From Gemmatimonadota bacterium (lineage in GTDB: Bacteria > Gemmatimonadota > Gemmatimonadetes > Gemmatimonadales > Gemmatimonadaceae), in assembly GCA_016871915.1 (NCBI GenBank), contig VHBP01000002.1, forward strand, positions 1-64,000: a stretch of DNA of 64,000 bases, read 5' to 3'. The notes beneath the pieces were generated by a model. The model had not been told where the DNA came from. It worked only from the letters and a program-made list of their open reading frames with translations, and did no database searches. Position 1 is the first letter of the stretch. Each line of letters starts with the position of its first letter. Shown here one piece after another: positions 44,349 to 53,934 of the stretch. Both the position numbers and the translations under genes were made by a program.

Positions 44349-45833
44349 GTGGCCGTGAAGAAGATCCTGCTCGTCCTCGTAGTCGGTGTCGTGGCGCTCG
44401 GTGCGGTCCTCGTGAGCAATGCCATGCGCCTCCCGGCACCGCCCGCTGCCGTCGGCGAGGTGGAGGCGATCGCCATCGATGCGGAGCAGGCCGCGAGTCG
44501 CCTCGCGCGGTCGGTGCGCCTTGCGACCGTCTCGTACGCCTCGGGGGCGCCGATCGACACGGCGGCCTTCCGTGCCTTCCACGCGCTGGTGGCCACGGAG
44601 TTCCCGCGCCTGCACGCCACACTGCAGCGTGAGCTGATCGGTGGATTGAGTCTCCTCTACACCTGGCCGGGGAGCGACTCGTCGAAGGCGCCGGTAGTGT
44701 TGATGGGACACATGGACGTGGTACCGGTGCCGGAGGCGAATCTCGCCGAGTGGACGCATCCGCCGTTCGGTGGGGTGATCGCCGACGGGTATGTGTGGGG
44801 GCGTGGGACGCTCGACGACAAGACGACGGTGCTCGCGACGCTCGAGGCGGTGGAGCGCCTGATCGAGTCGGGATATGTCCCCCCGCGAACGGTCTATCTG
44901 ATGTTCGGTCACGATGAGGAGAACGGCGGCCGGTTCGGTGCGCGTGCGATCGTCGACACCTTGGTCGCGCGGGGGGTGAAGCCGGCGCTCGTGGTGGACG
45001 AGGGCGGGTTCCTCGCGAGCGGGGTGATCCCTGGGGTGCAGGGGCGCGCGGCGATCGTCGGGATCGCGGAGAAGGGGTATGTCTCCTTCCGTCTGACCGC
45101 GTCGGCGAATGGGGGGCATTCGTCGATGCCGCCCTCGCGCACCGCGGTGGGGGCGCTGAGCCGCGCGGTGATGGCGTTGGAGGCCAATCCCTTCCCGGCG
45201 TCGATCGAGGGGCCGACACGTGGGATGCTGGAGGCGATGGCGCCCTATGCGTCGTTCGGACAGCGAGTGGCGCTGGCGAATCTCTGGTTGACCGCGCCGG
45301 TAGTCGAGCGCGCGATGCTCGGGAGTCCGCTGGGCGCGGCACTGCTGCGCACCACGACGGCTCCGGCGATGCTCGAGGCTGGGGTGAAGGACAATGTCCT
45401 GCCGCCGGTGGCGCAGGCGATCGTCAACTTCCGTATCCGACCGGGGGAGACGCACGAGAGCGTGCTCACGCGGGTGCGGGAAATCGTGAACGACACGCTC
45501 ATCACGATTGATTACATGGATAGCGTGCGGGTGAACCCCTCGCCGGTGTCGTCGGTGGATTCCCCCGCCTATGCCTTGGTGGCATCGACCATCCGCTCCC
45601 TGGTTCCTGCGGAGCCGCTTCCCGTGCTGCCGTACCTCGTGATGGGCGGTACCGATGCCAAGTACTGGGGCGCGCACACCGACAAGGCGTTCCGCTTCCT
45701 CCCGGTGCCACTCGGCGAGGGGGATCAGGCGCGGATCCACGGCGTCAACGAGCGGATCCGCGTCGAGGACTATGGCGTCGCCGTGCGCTTCTTCACCCGG
45801 CTGCTCCGTGGGATCAATCAGTTGCCAGAGTGA
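44349..45833 (+). CDS. M20 family metallopeptidase (membrane-anchored)
   Basis: VLMGHMDVVPVPEANLAEWTHPPFGGVIADGYVWGRGTLDDK; FGHDEENGGRFGA; N-terminal TM. Confidence 0.9.
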   Translation: MAVKKILLVLVVGVVALGAVLVSNAMRLPAPPAAVGEVEAIAIDAEQAASRLARSVRLATVSYASGAPIDTAAFRAFHALVATEFPRLHATLQRELIGGLSLLYTWPGSDSSKAPVVLMGHMDVVPVPEANLAEWTHPPFGGVIADGYVWGRGTLDDKTTVLATLEAVERLIESGYVPPRTVYLMFGHDEENGGRFGARAIVDTLVARGVKPALVVDEGGFLASGVIPGVQGRAAIVGIAEKGYVSFRLTASANGGHSSMPPSRTAVGALSRAVMALEANPFPASIEGPTRGMLEAMAPYASFGQRVALANLWLTAPVVERAMLGSPLGAALLRTTTAPAMLEAGVKDNVLPPVAQAIVNFRIRPGETHESVLTRVREIVNDTLITIDYMDSVRVNPSPVSSVDSPAYALVASTIRSLVPAEPLPVLPYLVMGGTDAKYWGAHTDKAFRFLPVPLGEGDQARIHGVNERIRVEDYGVAVRFFTRLLRGINQLPE

Positions 45834-45892
45834 GGTGCGCTCGACGAGCCGCTGACCGGAACCTTTCTCCCCACTCGGGGAATTCATCCTCT

Positions 45893-46318
45893 ATGACCAT
45901 GACTCTGCGTCGCATCATCCTGACCGTCGCGCTCCTCTGGGGCGCTCCCCTCGCCGCGCAGACCGCGGCTACCCCGAAGCCTGAGATCTTCCTTCGCGTC
46001 CCGCAGGATGGCGCGGTGGTCCCGGCGACCTTCGAGGTGGTCTTCGGGCTGCGCAACTACGGTATCGCGCCGGCGGGGGTGAAGCTCTCCAATACCGGAC
46101 ACTTCCACATCCTGATCGACCGTGAGGCGCCGGCGATCGGTGAGGTGATTCCTGCCGACCCCTCCCACCGGCACTACGGAGCGGGGCAGATCGAGACCCA
46201 GCTTACCCTCGCGCCGGGGAAGCACACCTTGCGCGTGGTGCTCGGGGATGCCGACCACCGCGTGATCAGCCGCGAACTGATCAGCGCGCCGATCACCATC
46301 ACGGTTCGCGCGCCGTAA
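45893..46318 (+). CDS. DUF4399-like secreted protein
   Basis: Signal peptide ...WGAPLAAQ; GHFHILID...PADPSHRHYGAGQIETQLTLAPGKHTLRVVLGDADH. Confidence 0.75.
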   Translation: MTMTLRRIILTVALLWGAPLAAQTAATPKPEIFLRVPQDGAVVPATFEVVFGLRNYGIAPAGVKLSNTGHFHILIDREAPAIGEVIPADPSHRHYGAGQIETQLTLAPGKHTLRVVLGDADHRVISRELISAPITITVRAP

Positions 46319-46379
46319 CGCACGAGCGGCGCGTCACGATCATGACGCGCCGCTCGGTCACCTGCTGAGTGTTACGTGC

Positions 46380-47567
46380 TCAGCGACGGGAGGCGGGTTC
46401 CAGGCGCATGAGCGCGGGGCTCCCCCCCTTTCTCGTCTCGAAGACGAGATAGAGGAACCCATCGGGGCCCTGCCGCACGTCGCGGATGCGGCCGCGGTCC
46501 TGCACCAGGTTCTCCACCTCCTTGACCGTCGTCCCATCGAGCGCGACGCGCGTGAGACGCTCGCCCACCAAGCCGCCGACGAAGAGCTGCCCCCGCCACT
46601 GCGGGAACTTGTCTCCCGTGTAGATGGCGAGCCCGGAGATGCCGATGGAGGGGACCCAGACGTTGATCGGCGATTCCATCCCGGCGCGCGCCGTCCCGAC
46701 ATGGATCGCGCTGCCGGTGCGGTAGTTCACGCCGAAGCCGATGACGGGCCAGCCGTAGTTCTTACCGGCCTGCACGAGGTTGAGCTCATCGCCGCCCTGC
46801 GGGCCATGCTCATCGGCCCAGAGCTGGTTCGTGGTGGGATGCACCGCGAGTCCCTGCACGTTGCGATGCCCATAGCTCCAGATCTGCGGCAGGGCACCCG
46901 GGGTGTTCAGGAAGGGATTGTCCGCCGGGATGCGGCCGTCGTCATGGAGTCGGACGATCTTCCCGTGGTGCGTCCCGAGATTTTGCGCCGGATGCTTGAG
47001 GAGCGAGTCGATCGGGCCCGCTGGCATCACCTGTCGGTCGCCGAGCGAGATGAAGAGATAGCCATCGCGATCGAAGGCGAGACGGGAGCCGTAGTGGCCC
47101 ATGCCGCGTGACCACTTCTGCGCCTCGAAGATCTCCGTCACCTGCGTGAGGCGATCGTTCTCGAAGCGTGCGCGGATCACCGCCGTCGTGCTCTGGTTCC
47201 CTTCGGCGTTGGGCTTGGAGTAGCTCAGATAGACGAAGCGATTCTCGGCGAACTTGGGATGGGCGACGACATCGAGCAGGCCGCCCTGCCCACCGACGCG
47301 GATCGGCGGGAGCCCCGGCACGGTGTCGGGGAGCAGCTTCCCCTTCCGGATGACGCGGAGTTGGCCCATACGCTGCGTGACGAGCAGATCGCCACCCGGG
47401 AGGAAGGCGACCGACCAGGGACTCGCCAGCCCATCGGCGACGAGGGTGAGCCGGACGTCATGATGCTGGGTCCGAAGGGTCTCCTGAGCCGTGGTGGTGG
47501 CACAGGGGAGGAGAAGGGCCAGGAGGCCGAGGCGGAGGGCGCGAGGGGCGCAGGTGGGCATGGACAT
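46380..47567 (-). CDS. PQQ-dependent sugar dehydrogenase (glucose/sorbosone dehydrogenase family), secreted
   Basis: LASPWSVAFLPGGDLLVTQR; GQGGLLDVVAHPKFAENRFVYLSYS; YGHRNVQGLAVHPTTNQLWADEHGPQGGDELNLV. Confidence 0.9.
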   Translation of the reverse strand: MSMPTCAPRALRLGLLALLLPCATTTAQETLRTQHHDVRLTLVADGLASPWSVAFLPGGDLLVTQRMGQLRVIRKGKLLPDTVPGLPPIRVGGQGGLLDVVAHPKFAENRFVYLSYSKPNAEGNQSTTAVIRARFENDRLTQVTEIFEAQKWSRGMGHYGSRLAFDRDGYLFISLGDRQVMPAGPIDSLLKHPAQNLGTHHGKIVRLHDDGRIPADNPFLNTPGALPQIWSYGHRNVQGLAVHPTTNQLWADEHGPQGGDELNLVQAGKNYGWPVIGFGVNYRTGSAIHVGTARAGMESPINVWVPSIGISGLAIYTGDKFPQWRGQLFVGGLVGERLTRVALDGTTVKEVENLVQDRGRIRDVRQGPDGFLYLVFETRKGGSPALMRLEPASRR

Positions 47568-47573
47568 ACCCGA

Positions 47574-47583
47574 AAGGTACATT
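47574..47583. promoter_or_regulatory. Overlapping divergent -10s (TACCTT on -, TACATT on +)
   Basis: Each is exactly 6 nt from the divergent ATGs at 47567(-) and 47590(+). Confidence 0.55.
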
Positions 47584-47589
47584 CGACCC

Positions 47590-48105
47590 ATGTACAAGAG
47601 CGTCGACGAGATGCTGCACGACGGATGGGGAGGCGCCATCGTCTGTGTCGGGGCGGGGGTCATCATCTTCACCTTCGTCCGCTTGCTCGGAGGGGTTCGG
47701 GTGGGGGCCATCCCGATGGCCGTCGGGCTCTTCGCCGCCGGTGCCATGGGGCGCGTGATCCAGCGGGCGGTCGTGCAGGGGGCGGGGAAGGCGGCGGAGG
47801 CGGTCGTGAACCCCTCCGGGAAGACCACGCCCTACGTCCCCACCTTCTCGCACATTGAGACCTTGGTGATCCGCGGGGACCTCGCGGGCGCCGAGCAGGA
47901 GAGGCTCGAGGAGGAGATGCGAGCCCCGGAACATCCGCAGGTGGTCATGCGGATCGCCGAGTTCTATCTGCGCACCAAGGGTGACCGGGTCACGGCCCTT
48001 TCGTATTACGAGCGGCTCGTCGCGCTGCCCACGGTGGGAGCCGAGCTCACGGGGTACGCGCGCCGGAAGATCGAGGAACTGCGGTCCGTGGCCGATCGGG
48101 GGTGA
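47590..48105 (+). CDS. Hypothetical membrane protein with helical (TPR-like) C-terminal part
   Basis: TM AIVCVGAGVIIFTFVRLL...; ETLVIRGDLAGAEQERLEEEMRAPEHPQVVMRIAEFYLRTKGDRVTALSYYERLV. Confidence 0.7.
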   Translation: MYKSVDEMLHDGWGGAIVCVGAGVIIFTFVRLLGGVRVGAIPMAVGLFAAGAMGRVIQRAVVQGAGKAAEAVVNPSGKTTPYVPTFSHIETLVIRGDLAGAEQERLEEEMRAPEHPQVVMRIAEFYLRTKGDRVTALSYYERLVALPTVGAELTGYARRKIEELRSVADRG

Positions 48106-48709
48106 CCGTCGCGACGCGGCGCCGGTCGTCGCGTTCGCGCCCACGATCATCATCCCGCCGCTCCCGCCCGCGGTCGATATAGATCGGGCGCTCGACGATC
48201 GTCCGCGTCCAAGGCCAGAAGGTCCACGGACGCACATGGACGATGGGCGGCGCATGGACGATCACCGGGGGCGGCGCGAAGACGGGGTTCGGCACGATGA
48301 TCGTCGGCTGCTGCACCACGACCGGCGCGGGCTGCAAGATCACGGTCGGTGGCGTCACCACCGACGGAGGCGGCTGTACCACGGGCGCCGGGGCGGGCAT
48401 CGGCGAGAGCACGGGGACGGTGACGACGGCGACCCGACGCTGGTTCTCTATCGCGGCACGCACGTCACCCGGTTGCTGTCGATAGGCGCGCCCCATGGCG
48501 ATGGCCCACGCCGGCCGCTCGGCGAGGAGTCGAAGCACCTGCTCCAGCGCCTCGTCCGAAAGCTGGGCGATGGGACGAGTGAGATCGTCGATCTCGCGGA
48601 CGGTGAGGAGCTCGGCGGCGGTCGGTTGTTGCGCGACGAGCGGGAGTGGGGCGACGGCGAGGAGGGCGGCGGCGACAGCCCGGCGGGTGGACCCGAGGAG
48701 GGTGGTCAT
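48047..48709 (-). CDS. Secreted Pro/Val-rich protein with basic C-terminus
   Basis: Signal peptide ...LAVAPLPLVAQQ; repeats of PPxVI/VVQPP; overlaps 47590..48105 convergently by 59 bp. Confidence 0.6.
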   Translation of the reverse strand: MTTLLGSTRRAVAAALLAVAPLPLVAQQPTAAELLTVREIDDLTRPIAQLSDEALEQVLRLLAERPAWAIAMGRAYRQQPGDVRAAIENQRRVAVVTVPVLSPMPAPAPVVQPPPSVVTPPTVILQPAPVVVQQPTIIVPNPVFAPPPVIVHAPPIVHVRPWTFWPWTRTIVERPIYIDRGRERRDDDRGRERDDRRRVATVTPDRPRTAVPRSSGARTP

Positions 48710-48775
48710 GCGCTCTCGTACCATCTGGGTCGTGCAGGGTTCCCTCACACGGCCCTGCTGCTACGCCGCCGGACC

Positions 48776-49702
48776 TCAGCGCACGTAGGTCAGCCAGCCG
48801 TGCGTATCGTCGGTGCGGCCGTTCACGACGTCGAGGAAGCGGGCCTGGATCGCCTTGGTGACCGGGCCGGGCTTCCCCGCGCCAACGGGGAGGCGGTCGA
48901 CGCTGCGGATCGGCGTGACCTCGCTCGCCGTGCCGCAGACGAAGACCTCTTGGCAGGTATACAGTGACTCGCGGGTGAGCGGCTGCACCGCGACCTCGAT
49001 CCCAAGGTCCTTCGCGATGGCGATCACCGCGCTCCGGGTGATGCCTGGGAGCAAGGTGCCGTCGACCGGTGGGGTGTAGAGGCGACCCTCATCGACGACG
49101 AAGACGTTCTGGCCCGACCCTTCGGAGAGCATGCCATCCGGCCCGAGGGCGATCGCCTCATCGAAGCCGTTGCGGAGCGCCTCCATCTTGATGAGCTGTC
49201 CACTCAGGTAATTGCCGGCGATCTTCGCCGCCGCCGGGATGGTGTTGGGGGCGACGCGGTGCCAGGTGGAGATACAGGCATCGACGCCGTGCTCGAGCGC
49301 GGCGTCGCCGAGGTAGGCGCCCCAGGGCCAGCAGGGGAGATAGGTCTCGATCGGGCTATCGAAGGGGACCATCCCCGCGGCGCCGTAGCCGCGGATCACC
49401 ATCGGCCGGATGTAACAGGCCTCGAGCGCATTCTTAGCGACGAGGGCTCGGCATCCCTCGACGAGTTGATCGATGGTCCACGGGGGATCCATGCGGTAGA
49501 TCTTGCAGGAGTCGAGGAAGCGCTTGAGGTGCTCGCGCAGTCGGAAGATCGCGGGGCCCTTCGGCGTGGCGTAGCAGCGGATCCCCTCGAAGACGGCGGA
49601 GCCGAACTGCACGGAGTGCGCGAGGAGGTGCACCTGCGCGTCCTGCCAGCGGATGAAGGATCCGTCACGCCAGATCCAATCGGTCTCGGTGATCTTCGCC
49701 AT
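48776..49702 (-). CDS. ilvE: Branched-chain amino acid aminotransferase
   Basis: WRDGSFIRWQDAQVHLLAHSVQFGSAVFEGIRCY; NYLSGQLIKMEALRNGFDEAIALG; VCGTASEVTPIRSVD. Confidence 0.95.
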   Translation of the reverse strand: MAKITETDWIWRDGSFIRWQDAQVHLLAHSVQFGSAVFEGIRCYATPKGPAIFRLREHLKRFLDSCKIYRMDPPWTIDQLVEGCRALVAKNALEACYIRPMVIRGYGAAGMVPFDSPIETYLPCWPWGAYLGDAALEHGVDACISTWHRVAPNTIPAAAKIAGNYLSGQLIKMEALRNGFDEAIALGPDGMLSEGSGQNVFVVDEGRLYTPPVDGTLLPGITRSAVIAIAKDLGIEVAVQPLTRESLYTCQEVFVCGTASEVTPIRSVDRLPVGAGKPGPVTKAIQARFLDVVNGRTDDTHGWLTYVR

Positions 49703-49746
49703 GGACAGCTCGGGGAGTCAGAAGGGGGATCGTACGGAGGCGCCGG

Positions 49747-51156
49747 TCAGACGCCGGGGCCGGCGGAGAGCTTCCGCACGAGTCGGTACATGAACTCGAG
49801 TCCATCATAGAACGCCCGCGCCTCGGCTCGCTCGTTCATCCCGTGCGCGTTCGGCGTGTCATAGAAGAGTCCCGAGACGCCGTACACGGGGATACCGGCG
49901 ACCCGGAGGAAGCGCCCGTCGGTGGCACCGGTGCTCATCGTCGGGACCACGGGGATCCCCGGGAAGAGCTCGGTGCTCGCCTCCTCGATCGTGCGGAGGA
50001 GTTCGGGGGTGAGGGGCGATGGCGGGCTGTCCTCTGCCGCGCGCTCGATGAGGATCTTCACCCCCGTGTCCGCGATGGTGCGTGCGAGCTGCGCGCGCAC
50101 CTGCTCGGTGGTCTCATCCGGCAGGATGCGGCAATTGATGGTGGCGCGCGCCCGCTGCGGCAACGCATTCATCGCGTGGCCCCCTTCGAGCATCGTCGCC
50201 ACGCAGCTGGTGCGGAGCCGCGAGTTGTTGGCCGGATCGCGCGAGATGAGACGCGCGGCGTCGGCGTCCTTCTCGTTCGCGACGATTCGCGTCATCGCAC
50301 GGCCGACCTCACCGCCAGAGATCGTCGCCTGTCGCCGGAAGTACTCGCGCGTGACGGCGTTGAGGCGCACAGGGAACTGGTACTTGCCCACACGGTCGAG
50401 CGCGATGGCGAGCTGATAGATCGCGTTGTCGGGGCGGGGCTGCGAGCTATGGCCGCCGGTGTTCGTCGTCTCGAGGATGAAGTTGGCGACCTTCTTCTCG
50501 CTCGCCTGCACCTCGTTGGCGATGCGCCGTCCATTCTCCACGCGGCCACCGCCCCCTTCGTTCAGAGCGTACTCGGCGGCGAGGAGTTCGGGCCGATTCT
50601 TGAGAATCCAGTCGACCCCATTGGCGGGACCGCCCTCTTCGTCTGCCGTCAGCGCGACGATGAGGTCGCGATCGGGGACGATCCCCTCGGCTTTCATGCG
50701 GAGGAGGATCGTGAGGTGGATCGCCCCCTCGTCCTTGTCATCGGCGACGCCGCGGCCGTAGAAGTTCCCGTCCTTCTCGATGAACTGGAAGGGTGGGAGG
50801 GTCCAGTCGGCGGGGTTCGCCTCGACGACATCGATGTGCGAGAGGAGGAGGATCGGCTTGCGGGCGGTGTTTCGCCCCCGGAAGCGCACGATCAGGTTCC
50901 CCTTGCGCGGGGCGTTCTCCACGACGACCACATCCTCGCTCGGGAAGCCGGCGGCGCGCATGTGCTTCGCCATCGCCTCCGCGGCGGTGACGCTGTTCCC
51001 GGTGGTCAGCGTCGTGTTGATCTCCACCAGTTCCTTCAGGAGGTCGCGCGCCTGCCGCTCCCAGAGGGAGAGGGGGCGGTCCTGGGCGGAGAGGAGGGCG
51101 GGGGCGAGCAGGAGGGCGGCGAGGAGGCCGCGGCGGAGGGGGGCGAATAGGCGCAT
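49747..51156 (-). CDS. M20 family peptidase, secreted
   Basis: LLLSHIDVVEANPADWTLPPFQFIEKDGNFYGRGVADDKDEGA; ALTADEEGGPANG; signal peptide. Confidence 0.92.
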   Translation of the reverse strand: MRLFAPLRRGLLAALLLAPALLSAQDRPLSLWERQARDLLKELVEINTTLTTGNSVTAAEAMAKHMRAAGFPSEDVVVVENAPRKGNLIVRFRGRNTARKPILLLSHIDVVEANPADWTLPPFQFIEKDGNFYGRGVADDKDEGAIHLTILLRMKAEGIVPDRDLIVALTADEEGGPANGVDWILKNRPELLAAEYALNEGGGGRVENGRRIANEVQASEKKVANFILETTNTGGHSSQPRPDNAIYQLAIALDRVGKYQFPVRLNAVTREYFRRQATISGGEVGRAMTRIVANEKDADAARLISRDPANNSRLRTSCVATMLEGGHAMNALPQRARATINCRILPDETTEQVRAQLARTIADTGVKILIERAAEDSPPSPLTPELLRTIEEASTELFPGIPVVPTMSTGATDGRFLRVAGIPVYGVSGLFYDTPNAHGMNERAEARAFYDGLEFMYRLVRKLSAGPGV

Positions 51157-51218
51157 GCCGTGAAGTTCGCCCCGGCGGGGGGTGGGGGCAACGCCTCTCC
51201 CGAGCGGGACGGCCTCGA

Positions 51219-51247
51219 TTGACATAGGGGGAGGGGGTACCTAGGCT
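51219..51247 (+). promoter_or_regulatory. csoR promoter TTGACA-N17-TAGGCT with G-tract pseudo-repeat TAGGGGGAGGGGGTA in the spacer
   Basis: Read directly; spacer is 51225-51241. Confidence 0.6.
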
Positions 51248-51280
51248 CTCTCCCGTGACCCCACACCTTGGGAGCGTGCG

Positions 51281-51628
51281 ATGACCGGAAGAACCAAGAA
51301 GGATCCCTCGGCCTGTGCCTGTGGGACGCATGCCCCCGCGGGGCGTGCCGCCGTCGCCGTGGACGCCGAAGTGAAGGCGCGGAACCTCACGCGGCTCCGG
51401 CGGATCGAGGGGCAGATCCGCGGGCTGCACCGGATGGTGGAGGAGGATCGGTACTGCGCCGACGTCATGACGCAGATCGCCTCGGTGCAAGAGGCGTTAC
51501 GCGGAGTGAGCCGTGAGCTCATGCGGAACCACCTGCGTCACTGCGCGGCGACCGCGGTGCGCGCCGGCGGAGAGACCGCCGACGCGATGTACGACGAGTT
51601 GCTCGATCTCATGTATCAGCGGCGCTAA
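51281..51628 (+). CDS. CsoR/RcnR-family metal-sensing repressor
   Basis: NLTRLRRIEGQIRGLHRMVEEDRYCADVMTQIASVQEALRGVSRELMRNHLRHCA (C-H-C ligands). Confidence 0.92.
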   Translation: MTGRTKKDPSACACGTHAPAGRAAVAVDAEVKARNLTRLRRIEGQIRGLHRMVEEDRYCADVMTQIASVQEALRGVSRELMRNHLRHCAATAVRAGGETADAMYDELLDLMYQRR

Positions 51629-51661
51629 GCGCGCCGCCGGCCGCGGTCCGTCGGTGACGCC

Positions 51662-53407
51662 TCAGGGTGTGATGAACTTCCACTGCGCGCGGTACTCGCG
51701 CGTCAGCGGGGTGTTCGTGAGCCGTGCCCGCACCATCTCGATCGGCATCCGCCCACCCTGCATGATCGCGTCGTGGAAGGCGCGGTTCGTCATCCGCCCC
51801 GACTGGACGAGCTCCTGGTGCAGCGCGCGGATCTGGAGGCCGCCGAGCATGTAGGCCGCCTGATAGAGCGGGGAGTAGGTGCCGTTGAAGGAGCGGCGGA
51901 CCTCGGCCTCGGCATTCGCCCGCTCATGGCCGACGCGATTCACGAGGAGATCGACCGCCTCCTGTGGCGTCATCTGGCCGAGGTGGACCTTGAGCGAGAA
52001 GATGATTCGCGCGAGGCGATGCGAGCGCCAGAAGAGGAAGCCCATCCGGTTTTCGGGTGACTTGGGGAAATCCAGATCCCAGAGGAGCATCTCCCAGTAG
52101 AGCGCCCACCCCTCGGTCCAGAAGGGGGTGCTGAAGGCGCTGCGATGCGGGTGATAGCGGCTCGCCATGAATCCCTGCAGATGGTGCCCCGGGATCAGCT
52201 CATGGTGCACCGTCGCGGAGGAGAAGTGCGGGTTGTTCCCGCGCATGCTCATCAGCTTATCCTCGTGCGCCATCGAATCGGTGGGATAGGAGACCTGGAT
52301 CACCTCGCCGCCGAGGAAGAAGGGGGAGACGAGTTGCTGGCGGGGGGAAAGCATCTCCATTCGCCAGATCTCCTCCGCGAGGGGGGGGACGGTGATGAGG
52401 TCCTTCGCTTTGAGGAAGGCGATCGCCTCTTCGGCGAGGTCCTTGATCAGTGCAGGCTGTTCGCCCGCGGGGGCGTACTTCCGCTTCACCGCCTCGAGGG
52501 CGGCGCGCCAGTCATCGCCGAACCTCATCTCGCGTGCGGCGCGGCGCTGTTCCTGTTCGATCCATTTGAATTCGCGCTCCGCGAGGGCGATGAGCTGTGC
52601 GGGCTCATACGCGATCATCTCGGCGCGCAGGTCCTCCGCCAGGCCCGCGGCGCCGATTGGGTCGCCGATGATCGGCTCCTCCTCCCCCGCCTTCTGTCCG
52701 ACGATGACCTCGCGGATCGCGGTCTGATAGCGGGTCATCGCCGCGGTCACGCGCTTGTACGGATCCTCGGTCCACCAGGTGAAGAGGGGGTGATAGCCAG
52801 AATAGAAGCGGTGCCAGTCGCGGAGGGTGCGTTGCAGGTCATCGAGGTAGGCGACGGTGCGGAGCCCGACGATCCGCTCGGGGCGGGTGATCGTGGCGTT
52901 GGCGCGGGCCCGAACGACGCGGGTCAGACTGTCGATCTCCTTGGCCATGGCGGCGAGGGTCGCGCCACTCGACTGCGGGTCGATCGGGTTGAACCGGTGT
53001 CGCGCCTCCTCAAATTCCGTGATGATCGGTGCGAAGGGGACGTAGGCCCCCATATCCTTAGCGAGCCGCTCCTCACGGGTGAGGCGATCGAGTTCTGCGG
53101 TGAGCCGCGTGTTGAGTAGCACGTAGTCGATGCGCCCCTCTTGCCCGAGCCGGTCGAAGTCGATGCGGGCGAGTCGGCCCTGCCACTCTTTCTGAAACAA
53201 ACGGAAGCGCTCGCGCCGCGCCGCCGAGTAGTCGACGGTCCATCGCCGGTGGAGCGCGGCGAGGTCGGTGGTGTAGAGCGACACCGTGTCGCGGAGCTCG
53301 CTCTGGGCGGTGGCGGAGGGCCCCTGGCTCGAGGCGGTGGTCGGGGTCGTCGCCGATACCGTGACGGCGAGGAGGATGATCGGAGCCCAACGGGGAAGCG
53401 GCATCAT
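51662..53407 (-). CDS. DUF885-family secreted metallopeptidase-like protein
   Basis: VHHELIPGHHLQGFMASRY; TEGWALYWEMLLWDL; signal peptide. Confidence 0.9.
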   Translation of the reverse strand: MMPLPRWAPIILLAVTVSATTPTTASSQGPSATAQSELRDTVSLYTTDLAALHRRWTVDYSAARRERFRLFQKEWQGRLARIDFDRLGQEGRIDYVLLNTRLTAELDRLTREERLAKDMGAYVPFAPIITEFEEARHRFNPIDPQSSGATLAAMAKEIDSLTRVVRARANATITRPERIVGLRTVAYLDDLQRTLRDWHRFYSGYHPLFTWWTEDPYKRVTAAMTRYQTAIREVIVGQKAGEEEPIIGDPIGAAGLAEDLRAEMIAYEPAQLIALAEREFKWIEQEQRRAAREMRFGDDWRAALEAVKRKYAPAGEQPALIKDLAEEAIAFLKAKDLITVPPLAEEIWRMEMLSPRQQLVSPFFLGGEVIQVSYPTDSMAHEDKLMSMRGNNPHFSSATVHHELIPGHHLQGFMASRYHPHRSAFSTPFWTEGWALYWEMLLWDLDFPKSPENRMGFLFWRSHRLARIIFSLKVHLGQMTPQEAVDLLVNRVGHERANAEAEVRRSFNGTYSPLYQAAYMLGGLQIRALHQELVQSGRMTNRAFHDAIMQGGRMPIEMVRARLTNTPLTREYRAQWKFITP

Positions 53408-53829
53408 CAGCGCGATCCTGTGCGAGAGGCGGAGGGGAGGGAGTCGATGCGGATGGCGGCGAGTGCCGCGGAGTCCGCCGGGAGCGGGGTGGTGCCTGCG
53501 GGCATGCGGAATTGCTTCAGGAGATAGGCGACGGCGACCCGATATTCATCGTCCGTGAGGGATCCGGGATCGAGCTGCGGCATCTCGCGGCGGACGTAGC
53601 CGTAGAGGTCGGCGAGTGGGCGTCCGAACCATTTTGTGGTGGTCGCGGGGGTCACCAGCGCCCCGGGAAGGTGGCACGACTGACAGACGTCCTTCCACAA
53701 CGCTTCGCCCTCCGCGGCCTGTGCCGCGGTGTAGACGCCGTCCTTCGTGGTGCGCGGGGGCTCATCGCGCACGGCGCGTGCCCCGAGGAGGGCGGGGAGG
53801 ATCAGGAGCAGAGCAATCCGTCGTGGCAT
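53407..53829 (-). CDS. c-type cytochrome
   Basis: EALWKDVCQSCHLPGA (CxxCH) and distal Met ligand MPAG; signal peptide. Confidence 0.88.
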   Translation of the reverse strand: MPRRIALLLILPALLGARAVRDEPPRTTKDGVYTAAQAAEGEALWKDVCQSCHLPGALVTPATTTKWFGRPLADLYGYVRREMPQLDPGSLTDDEYRVAVAYLLKQFRMPAGTTPLPADSAALAAIRIDSLPSASRTGSR

Positions 53830-53934
53830 CAGGGCGGGGTCAGGGACGGGGGGAAGGTCGCGCCATTCGCGCGCCGAGGCCAGCGGGGTAGAATTGAGGC
53901 AACGTTGCTTCCGACCCCATCCCCACCTCTCCCA

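Noticed and set aside
44184-45887. 567-aa antisense ORF opposite M20 peptidase
   Set aside because: Compositional artefact; peptidase motifs are on the + strand.
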